A stretch of DNA of 64,000 nt from Acinetobacter lanii (lineage in GTDB: Bacteria > Pseudomonadota > Gammaproteobacteria > Pseudomonadales > Moraxellaceae), in contig NZ_CP049916.1 in assembly GCF_011578285.1 (NCBI RefSeq), forward strand, positions 2,232,001 through 2,296,000, given 5' to 3'. Numbering within the stretch: position 1 is the first letter of the stretch; every line of letters starts with the position of its first letter. Below are positions 26,700 through 33,555 of this stretch, piece by piece. The translations under genes and the position numbers were made by a program. The notes beneath the pieces were generated by a model. It did not search any database. It saw only the letters and a program-made list of their open reading frames with translations, and was not told the origin of the DNA.

Positions 26700-28427
26700 T
26701 CATTGAGTCTCATGTGCGTGCTTTGAAATGATTTCATTAAAATCGATAATTTCATCGGCAAAATGCAATGCATAGCTGGCATGTGAAATCATAAAAATCG
26801 TACTGACCTGTGCTTTTAAAATCGGGATTAATTCTAAGCTGGTACGTTCATCTAAAGCTGCGGTAGGTTCATCCATAATCAACAATTGGGGTCGTTTTAA
26901 TAGCGCACGAATAATACTGATACGCTGCTTTTCTCCGCCTGAAAAACTTTTATAAAGGTCTTGTAAATCATCATCTAAATCGAGCTGATTGTCTTTTAAC
27001 AATGTACTGAGGTGAAAACGTCGTAACCATTCATAGAGTTCATCATCGCTATAGGTATAGCGACTGTTATGCACGAGGTTTTGTCGTAAGGTGCCTGAAT
27101 ACACCATCGGGTTCTGACTCACAAATGCAATGTCGTTAAACACCTGTTCGGAAAATTGTGTGCTTAGATCCAGATTTTTATAGGTGAGTTTGCCACTTCG
27201 AATGTGTTGTAAACCCATTAAATAATGAATAAAACTGGTTTTACCTATGCCTGTTCGCCCAATTGCCACATAGCATTTGCCCTGTTCAATTTTAAAATTA
27301 AAATGCTCAATCACATGCTGACCTAGCATCAATGAAGCATCTTCAAAAGTATAGAAAACGTTGTGATCGCTATAAGTATGATGGGAAAATTGATCTACAT
27401 TGAGTTGAAAATAATCATAATATTTTTGAGTGGCAATAAAATCTCCACGCAGTCGAATAATACTTTGAGACATCATCATCAGCGGTAAGGTCAGACTCAC
27501 GATATAAGTGCTAATGAGGACAAAATCACCAGATGTGAGCTGTTGTTTATCAAATAGATATACCGAAAACAACATAAAAAACAGCAGAAATAAACCAATA
27601 AAAACCAGTTGATACATCATAAATAACACAGCTTTTTTATAATTTTTGCCAGTTTTTTGTTTAAAGATCTCAATACGAGAGCGAAATTCGTTTAACTCAT
27701 AACTTGCCGCCGCATTGACCTTAATGTCATAGGCACTTTGAATTTTTTCAATAATGAATTGATTTAAACTATTTCGAGATGCATACATTTCCGAAAAAAT
27801 ATCTTCTGTTTTAAAGGTAATCAGAATAGATAAGCCTAAGGTCACAATAGAAAAAATAAAGAAATACAGCGCATAGACGAGCCCAATGTTTTGCGCCAAC
27901 ACCCAAACCATGCCTAAAATCTGTACCACTACCGGAATAAGAATAAATAAAATGGTATAGGTCAGTTGCCCAAAGGCTGTTGCACCGCGCCATAAATCAC
28001 TATTAAACACGCCTGCATCAATCTTTTTTTGCTCCTCATAGTGCAAATTAAAAAAATTCTGAATGCCTTGATAGACCAATGCAGATTCAAAATTTCGTAA
28101 AAAAAATGCACTGAGCATATTTTTCAATTGGTCTAAACTCTGTGAAATAAACCAACCCATGGCATAAGCAAATGCCAATAGATACAACATGGAAATATTA
28201 AAAACCGTCTGGGTTTTAAACTCGCCCAATTGGGATTGGTCAATCAGCAACTTGAGTACATAGGGCAGCAGCACACCAAGCCCTGTAGAAAGCGCAATCA
28301 AGACACCCACCAGCGTCATCAGGCGTAATGGGTGTTGCTCAGATTGTTTTGCAATGTGCCAAACAGCTCGATAAGTTTGAAATTTGGATGGGCGCATCAT
28401 ATTCAATCTATGTTGATGGTTTTCCAT
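26700..28427 (-). CDS. ABC exporter half-transporter (TMD-NBD)
   Basis: A 575-residue fused ABC transporter. Six hydrophobic helices occupy residues of about 35-320. The nucleotide-binding domain follows with Walker A in AIGRTGIGKTSF (near 390), Q-loop, the signature SFSGGEKQRISI, Walker B LLIMDEPTA and the H-loop in MISHASY. The signature is SFSGGE rather than the canonical LSGGQ. It would act as a homodimer; the substrate is unknown, and no partner genes adjoin. Tandem 11-bp repeats lie 36-73 bases upstream. The start codon is not fixed, since no ribosome site is clear. Confidence 0.85.
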   Translation of the reverse strand: MENHQHRLNMMRPSKFQTYRAVWHIAKQSEQHPLRLMTLVGVLIALSTGLGVLLPYVLKLLIDQSQLGEFKTQTVFNISMLYLLAFAYAMGWFISQSLDQLKNMLSAFFLRNFESALVYQGIQNFFNLHYEEQKKIDAGVFNSDLWRGATAFGQLTYTILFILIPVVVQILGMVWVLAQNIGLVYALYFFIFSIVTLGLSILITFKTEDIFSEMYASRNSLNQFIIEKIQSAYDIKVNAAASYELNEFRSRIEIFKQKTGKNYKKAVLFMMYQLVFIGLFLLFFMLFSVYLFDKQQLTSGDFVLISTYIVSLTLPLMMMSQSIIRLRGDFIATQKYYDYFQLNVDQFSHHTYSDHNVFYTFEDASLMLGQHVIEHFNFKIEQGKCYVAIGRTGIGKTSFIHYLMGLQHIRSGKLTYKNLDLSTQFSEQVFNDIAFVSQNPMVYSGTLRQNLVHNSRYTYSDDELYEWLRRFHLSTLLKDNQLDLDDDLQDLYKSFSGGEKQRISIIRALLKRPQLLIMDEPTAALDERTSLELIPILKAQVSTIFMISHASYALHFADEIIDFNEIISKHAHETQ

Positions 28428-28462
28428 CTAAATCGATTCGAAAATTGAATGCCACCCCGTTA

Positions 28463-28500
28463 TGTAAAATTCATGTAAAAGTCCTGTAAAAGATCTGTAG
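28463..28500. promoter_or_regulatory. Tandem 11-bp repeats, Pho-box-like
   Basis: Three direct repeats with an 11-base period: TGTAAAATTCA, TGTAAAAGTCC, TGTAAAAGATC, then a partial TGTAG. Eleven-base spacing of TGT-led half-sites is the arrangement bound by PhoB/OmpR-type regulators. They lie just upstream of the ABC transporter. The bases after TGT differ from the E. coli consensus TGTCA. Confidence 0.45.
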
Positions 28501-28582
28501 TGTTTTTATACTTGCTTATACTTGATTATTTCGATGCGTAACTCACTTACTTATAGAAAGTTAAAATTTAAGATAGAGTGAT

Positions 28583-29278
28583 TTAAAGCAAGAGATCCCA
28601 CGTTTTGATTGCGGTTTGAACTACCTTCTCAAGCTGTTGAATAGTTGCACCATCCCGTGCTTGAATGGTCATGCCCTGTAAAAGCGTGACATAAAAATCA
28701 GTCATAGCTGCTAGATCTGTGGTTTGTGGAATATCACCTGCAATCTGACCTTGTTCTAAGCGCTGATAAATTTTGGATTTGGTGATATTGCGCTTTTCAA
28801 GCAAGTGTTGCTGAATCTCATGATTCGCGGTTGAACAGTTCATAGTCGATACCACCAACATACAACCTTTCGGTTTATTGGCTTGTACTAAAGATTTCAG
28901 GTTCTCTCGCAAGTACAATTCCATGGCGATTTTGGCTGTTTTGGCTTGGCTGAAGATTTGTTCGATGGCACAGGCTTCATGCGCCAAATAATAATCTAAG
29001 CATTTTTCAAACAAGCCAGCTTTATCGCCAAAGCTACTGTACAGACTCGGTGCGGTAATGCCCAAAGCGTGGGTCAAATCACTGATGGAAGTGGCTTCAT
29101 AGCCGTATTGCCAAAACAACAACATGGCTTTTTCTAAAGCCTGTTGTTCATTAAAACATTTTGGTCGTCCACGACGTCGCACCGAAGCAACGACATTAGA
29201 AACATCTACATCAGAAGTAATACCCTCAGAATCAACCCGACTATCCAACTGATTTTTCGGCTTTATCATTTCAGTCAT
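28583..29278 (-). CDS. TetR/AcrR-family repressor of the divergent MFS gene
   Basis: About 231 residues. An N-terminal extension of 35 residues precedes a typical helix-turn-helix: RRRGRPKCFNEQQALEKAM, then FWQYGYEATSISDLTHALGI and APSLYSSFGDKAGLFEKCLDYY. The C-terminal ligand domain has the look of the AefR/YcdC-type group. The open frame begins at TTG 29284; ATG 29278 or 29269 are the likely starts. It is divergent from an MFS efflux gene, and two near-identical 21-bp sites lie between them, so it very likely represses both. Confidence 0.85.
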   Translation of the reverse strand: MTEMIKPKNQLDSRVDSEGITSDVDVSNVVASVRRRGRPKCFNEQQALEKAMLLFWQYGYEATSISDLTHALGITAPSLYSSFGDKAGLFEKCLDYYLAHEACAIEQIFSQAKTAKIAMELYLRENLKSLVQANKPKGCMLVVSTMNCSTANHEIQQHLLEKRNITKSKIYQRLEQGQIAGDIPQTTDLAAMTDFYVTLLQGMTIQARDGATIQQLEKVVQTAIKTWDLLL

Positions 29279-29297
29279 ATCCAAGCCAATTTATTTT

Positions 29298-29375
29298 ATA
29301 ACGATCACTATTAAATTAATTGACTGCTATGCATAAATCAAATAGTTTTATTTCATAACAATCACTATGAAATTA
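29298..29375. promoter_or_regulatory. Pair of 21-bp operator repeats
   Basis: Direct repeats at 29298-29318 and 29355-29375 match at 19 of 21 positions, with the shared core ATAAC-ATCACTAT. Each core is an imperfect palindrome (ATAACGA / TCACTAT arms). They are spaced 57 bases apart in the TetR/MFS divergent region; the second lies just before the MFS ribosome site. This is the expected placement of an autorepressing TetR operator pair. Confidence 0.7.
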
Positions 29376-29396
29376 AAATTCAAGGAGTGGTCGTCA

Positions 29397-30656
29397 ATGA
29401 CTAGCCAAGCTCATCTGAACCCACCTGATTTACACTCTCCCTCCCCCAACAAAACCGAAGGCAATTGGTATGCGGTGATTACTCTATCCATTACCGCATT
29501 TGTACTGGTCACCAGTGAATTTTTACCGATTGGTGTACTTACTGCCATTGCACAGGACTTAAATATCAGCATAGGCACTGCAGGACTGATGATTTCACTG
29601 CCGGGGGTCATGGGTGCATTTGCCGCACCGCTGGTTTCTGTGTGGGCGAAAAGTTTAGACCGTCGTTATCTATTGATCGGTCTAACGGCGGTGATGGTGG
29701 TCGCGAATTTTGTCACTAGCCTTTCGCAAAGCTTTGAAATTGTATTGGCGAGTCGATTTGTCTTAGGGATTGCCATTGGTGGTTTTTGGGCAACTGCCAT
29801 TGCACTGAGCGGGCGTGTTGCACCTGCACATTTACCGATTGCCAAAGCCACGGCAATCGTGATGGCGGGGGTGACCTTAGCCACGGTGCTCGGTGTTCCG
29901 ATTGGGACATGGCTGAGTGAGCTTTATGGCTGGCGCAGTGCTTTTCTAATCACCTCGATCATAGGTGCAATCATTTTGATTTTAGAGTGCATTTTCTTGC
30001 CTCGATTAAAACCGACATCTGCCATCAAGTTAAGTGATTTACCAGCTTTATTTATCGACCCTCAAGCCCGTAAAGGTCTGGTGATTATCTTACTGATTGG
30101 CTTGGCACATTTTTCGACTTATAGTTATTTGGCTCCATTTTTTAAAAATGTCGCCGGATTTAATGGTGCGACCATCAGTGTATTGCTATTGATCTATGGC
30201 ATAGCCGGCTTCTTTGGCAACGCCTTTGCCGGTTATAGCAGTAACATTAACGTGCGCTATACCTTGGCAATCGTGGGCGTATTTTTAGCGATTGTATTTG
30301 TCGGGTTCCCGATGTTTGCCACCCATCTCACCGGTGCGTATCTGCTCACGGCTTTATGGGGATTTGCATTTGGGGCATTTCCAACCACCGCCAATATTTG
30401 GATGTTCTTACATGCTCCTCAAGCGGTTGAGAAAGGCATGCCTTTATTTGTTGGCATGTTCCAAGTCATTATTGCTTTAGGTGCTTTGATTGGCGGTTAT
30501 ATGGTGGATCATTTTAGTACCAGCATCTTACTCTATAGCGTGGTGGCGTTTATCGCCTTTGCTTTATTGGCGGTATTTACCCACAGTCGTGGACTGAATA
30601 ATCCTAAAGTACAGCCTACTAACGTCAAAACAAGCAAAGTATGTGAAGCCAGCTAA
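29397..30656 (+). CDS. MFS efflux transporter (DHA1/AraJ-like)
   Basis: A 419-residue major-facilitator permease with 12 predicted helices. Seen: the early motif FVLVTSEFLPIGVLTAIAQDL (TM1), the motif-A-like loop WAKSLDRRYLLIG near 85, and GVTLATVLGVPIGTWLSELYGWR (motif C/antiporter region) near 160. This pattern is typical of the DHA1 family that exports sugars, arabinose or drugs. ATG 29397 is chosen because CAAGGAG lies nine bases upstream; the in-frame ATG at 29367 would lie inside the second operator. It is controlled by the divergent TetR protein. Confidence 0.85.
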   Translation: MTSQAHLNPPDLHSPSPNKTEGNWYAVITLSITAFVLVTSEFLPIGVLTAIAQDLNISIGTAGLMISLPGVMGAFAAPLVSVWAKSLDRRYLLIGLTAVMVVANFVTSLSQSFEIVLASRFVLGIAIGGFWATAIALSGRVAPAHLPIAKATAIVMAGVTLATVLGVPIGTWLSELYGWRSAFLITSIIGAIILILECIFLPRLKPTSAIKLSDLPALFIDPQARKGLVIILLIGLAHFSTYSYLAPFFKNVAGFNGATISVLLLIYGIAGFFGNAFAGYSSNINVRYTLAIVGVFLAIVFVGFPMFATHLTGAYLLTALWGFAFGAFPTTANIWMFLHAPQAVEKGMPLFVGMFQVIIALGALIGGYMVDHFSTSILLYSVVAFIAFALLAVFTHSRGLNNPKVQPTNVKTSKVCEAS

Positions 30657-30684
30657 AGCGTCTTTTCAAGATTCCATTTAAACA

Positions 30685-30717
30685 GCCTGTCTCAAGCTAG
30701 AAACAGGCGTTTTAATT
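30685..30717 (+). terminator. Rho-independent terminator
   Basis: GCCTGT / ACAGGC stem with a 12-base loop followed by GTTTTAATTTT, at the end of the MFS gene. Confidence 0.75.
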
Positions 30718-30736
30718 TTCAATTTTGGAATATCAC

Positions 30737-31381
30737 TTAACGATATTTACCAAAGACACGCCAAGTATTGTTGTCGGCTAAAGGATCACGATAGGAATCA
30801 TTGCGTTGTTTACGCGGTTTTTCTCGCGCATCGACCAATTCAAAATGTGGCTCGACGCTCAGAACAATACCATTGACATAAAAACGGGTACGAGTATATT
30901 CCGTCTGACCATGTTGAAACACATAGGTGCGTAAATCGATGAACTCACGGTGCGCCACCAAAGCGGCAGTGTCATCACTGTCGAGCCAGCGCGACATGGC
31001 TTGTACTTGATCGGGTTCAAACTGACCACATTTCTCGATGAGACTGGCTATTCCGCGAAAAGTTTTCGATTCTTTGGCACGGGTTTTATTGATCCGAATC
31101 CGATCGACATGAAAATAAAACAACGGCAAGTTGAGATGACTCGGCAAATGAATTGCATCCAGCACTTCATCCTCCATAAAGGGTTGAAATAGATCTTGTG
31201 CGCTTTCAATCAAGCCTGACCATTGGGTGTAATAAGCATCGACTTGATCTTTCGTTCCATAATAGATCGGCAAACCTTCGACATTGGCCAAATCCGCAGG
31301 TGGCCAAATGTTTTGGCGTAATAAGGCAATATCACTTTTTAAACTTTGAACCGCTATTGCATCCTGCATCTCAATGCTCAC
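30737..31381 (-). CDS. Hypothetical protein, family not recognised
   Basis: A 214-residue soluble protein without signal peptide or membrane segment. It contains WPPADLANVEGLPIYYGTKDQVD in the N-terminal part, a mixed middle and a basic segment (EKPRKQRNDSYRDP) near the end. I do not recognise the family. It is a single gene facing the MFS gene and divergent from the DUF3144 gene. Codon use looks like that of its neighbours. Confidence 0.7.
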   Translation of the reverse strand: MSIEMQDAIAVQSLKSDIALLRQNIWPPADLANVEGLPIYYGTKDQVDAYYTQWSGLIESAQDLFQPFMEDEVLDAIHLPSHLNLPLFYFHVDRIRINKTRAKESKTFRGIASLIEKCGQFEPDQVQAMSRWLDSDDTAALVAHREFIDLRTYVFQHGQTEYTRTRFYVNGIVLSVEPHFELVDAREKPRKQRNDSYRDPLADNNTWRVFGKYR

Positions 31382-31479
31382 ATATTTGCTTAGGCTATTT
31401 TTAGATTAAGTCAAAGGTTTAGTTTATGCAAGGCTTTGCCCTATAATACCGCATCAGATTTTTATGCTAGGAATCATTC

Positions 31480-31896
31480 ATGGTTCAGAAGATTGAAGCT
31501 ACAGATGTAACCGAAGAAGAAGCGTTGAATGCAATTTTCTTTGAACGTGCAGATGAATTTATTAAGCAAGCCAATGAATTTTGTCGTGTAGAAAAAGGTT
31601 CGACCATCAAACCGACTGAGGCGCGTGGTCAAGTCAGCGCTGCAATGTTATTCGGTACAGCGCGTTTTAATACATGGGTGGCTGCCAATAACTTCAAAGA
31701 TGGCAATGAAATGCGTGATGCCAAAGAACAAGTGATGTCATATATCATGCAACAGTTCCACATGATGCTTGAAGACAACTATGACGAATACTGTGAACAG
31801 TTTGAAAACTATTTACGTTTCCGTCGTAATGAAGAATTCCATGCCAATAAACATGATCATGATGCGAAAGATGGGCACAAACACGATCACCAATGA
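31480..31896 (+). CDS. DUF3144 protein with His/Asp-rich tail
   Basis: A 138-residue acidic helical protein. The core (FFERADEFIKQANEFC, AAMLFGTARFNTWVAA, YIMQQFHMMLEDNYDEYCEQFENYLRF) matches the DUF3144 pattern. The last 16 residues are almost all His, Asp, Lys and Gly (from NKHDHDAKD to the end), which could bind metal. Function is unknown. A TATAAT-like box (CCCTATAATACC) lies about 35 bases before the start. A terminator follows. Confidence 0.85.
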   Translation: MVQKIEATDVTEEEALNAIFFERADEFIKQANEFCRVEKGSTIKPTEARGQVSAAMLFGTARFNTWVAANNFKDGNEMRDAKEQVMSYIMQQFHMMLEDNYDEYCEQFENYLRFRRNEEFHANKHDHDAKDGHKHDHQ

Positions 31897-31974
31897 TTAA
31901 GCATTCACAGATAAGTCTTGTGTAGACCTGTTCAAGTCACTTTAAAAGTTACTCCCAGCTTGAACCCAAACTTT

Positions 31975-31998
31975 AAAAGCCCTACGGGGCTTTTTTTG
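31975..31998 (+). terminator. Rho-independent terminator
   Basis: AAAAGCCC-TAC-GGGGCTTTTTTT, after the DUF3144 gene. Confidence 0.85.
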
Positions 31999-32124
31999 TG
32001 TGTTGTCAATAAAGCTGAATGTTTGATTGCTTTAGCAAATGTTTCATTTTGAACAAAAATACAATGTCCGAGTAAAGTCATTTTGATTATCTTAAATGGA
32101 TTAATGACTCAATTCAGGACGATC

Positions 32125-33198
32125 ATGAATCATTTAGATTTTCCCATTATTGATGCGCACATCCATCAATGGGATCCCTACAACACCCCTCATGCTGCGG
32201 CACGTGCAGTAAAACTGTTTGGAAAACGTCCATATTTACTCGATAAAGTGGTGCGTTTGCTACAACCCAAGGACATGCTTGAAAGTTTAGGCAAAACCCA
32301 ACATATTACTGCGCCCTATTTACCGCAGCAGTATAAAAAGGATATTGGGCACTATCAGGTTAAAGATGTGGTGCATGTTGAAGCCAATTGGCATCATCAA
32401 AAAGGCAAAGGCGTGGTTGAGGAAACCCGTTTTATAGAATCTTTGCCCTTTAATGCACAAGGTTTGAATTTGGGCGCTGTGGTGGCGACCGCCGACCCTC
32501 GTCACAGCAACTTTAAAAAAATACTTAAACTGCACAAACAAGCATCCCCAAATTTTCGTGGTATTCGAAAAATGGCCAGTGTGCATGAGGATTCGGGTAT
32601 TCATGCGTGGACAGATGAACCGCATTTATACCGCAATACTCAATTTCTTAAAGGCTTTGAACTACTCGCGCAATACAATTTAAGTTTCGATGCTTGGGTC
32701 TATTCAACCCAGCTCTCTGATGTGATTGCACTGGCGAAACAGTTTCCTGAAACGTCGATCGTACTCGATCATTTTGGGACACCTGCGGGACTGTTTGGAG
32801 CTGTCGGTAAAGTGACTGGACTGACTCAAACCGCCAGAGACAACATTTTATTCCAATGGAAACAAGACATGGCAGAGCTGTCTGAATGTGCCAATGTCTA
32901 TACCAAAATGTCAGGACTGTTGATGCCTGTATTGGGTCATCAATTTCATAAGCACAATCAAATCGCCAGTAAAAATGAAATCTTTGATTTGGTGCATCCG
33001 CTGATCACGCATGTGTTACAGCATTTCGGGGCATATCGGGTGATGTTTGCCTCTAACTTCCCGATGGACAGTGTCAGTAGCTCTTTAATAAACATCATCG
33101 ATGCCTTTAGTGATGTGGTTGCAAGCTATGATCCAGATCTTTTAGAACAAGTGTTTCACCATACCGCTCAACAATTTTATCGAATTCAATCGCATTAA
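32125..33198 (+). CDS. Amidohydrolase-2 (TIM-barrel metal-dependent hydrolase)
   Basis: A 357-residue enzyme of the amidohydrolase superfamily. The N-terminal metal motif is IIDAHIHQWDPY (HxH). Further features are DVVHVEANWHH near 95, SIVLDHFGTPAG near 220 (His ligand), and FASNFPMDS near 310 (terminal Asp-type position). Members hydrolyse lactones or decarboxylate organic acids; the substrate is unknown. ATG 32125 is favoured because AGGA lies five bases before it; the frame is open to TTG 32083. The repeat element B starts 34 bases after the stop. Confidence 0.85.
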   Translation: MNHLDFPIIDAHIHQWDPYNTPHAAARAVKLFGKRPYLLDKVVRLLQPKDMLESLGKTQHITAPYLPQQYKKDIGHYQVKDVVHVEANWHHQKGKGVVEETRFIESLPFNAQGLNLGAVVATADPRHSNFKKILKLHKQASPNFRGIRKMASVHEDSGIHAWTDEPHLYRNTQFLKGFELLAQYNLSFDAWVYSTQLSDVIALAKQFPETSIVLDHFGTPAGLFGAVGKVTGLTQTARDNILFQWKQDMAELSECANVYTKMSGLLMPVLGHQFHKHNQIASKNEIFDLVHPLITHVLQHFGAYRVMFASNFPMDSVSSSLINIIDAFSDVVASYDPDLLEQVFHHTAQQFYRIQSH

Positions 33199-33232
33199 AA
33201 TATGTGGCTGATAAGGTTTTTATTTTTCAATA

Positions 33233-33429
33233 GATCTCTTGCAAAAGTCGAAAAATGTTCAAAATTGAATAATAAAATGAAGATTGAAAGGTTCCTTTTT
33301 AACTTTGCGAGAAGGTCGGGATGAGGGGAATTTTCATATAAATCCTCTCCCCAACCCTCTCCTTTAAAAGGAGAGGGAACTTTCATGATGAATTAAACCT
33401 TGGTTAAAATTTGATTTATGCAAGAAGTC
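33233..33429. mobile_element. MITE-like repeat, copy B (inverted relative to copy A)
   Basis: A 197-bp element flanked by TA at 33231-33232 and 33430-33431. Its reverse complement matches copy A at 4038-4231 almost base for base; the main difference is a three-base indel near the TATATGA segment. The internal palindrome (CCCTCTCCTTT-x-AAAGGAGAGGG) is kept. The level of identity indicates recent movement or strong conservation. It lies between the amidohydrolase gene and a terminator. Confidence 0.85.
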
Positions 33430-33473
33430 TAATGAATTGACCATCATTAACGCATGCAACTGTATCCCATAAA

Positions 33474-33508
33474 AAATGCCCTCAAGCGATCAACCTGAGG
33501 GCTTTTTA
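33474..33508. terminator. Terminator
   Basis: GCCCTCA / TGAGGGC stem with an 11-base loop, flanked by an A-run and TTTTT. It serves the amidohydrolase gene and/or the converging M16 protease gene. Confidence 0.8.
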
Positions 33509-33555
33509 TCATTCAACAGATTCCCTAAATGAATTTAGGGTAACAGTTACAGCAA

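Noticed and set aside
33195..33386. 63-residue minus-strand ORF
   Set aside because: It lies inside repeat copy B and is a translation of the repeat.
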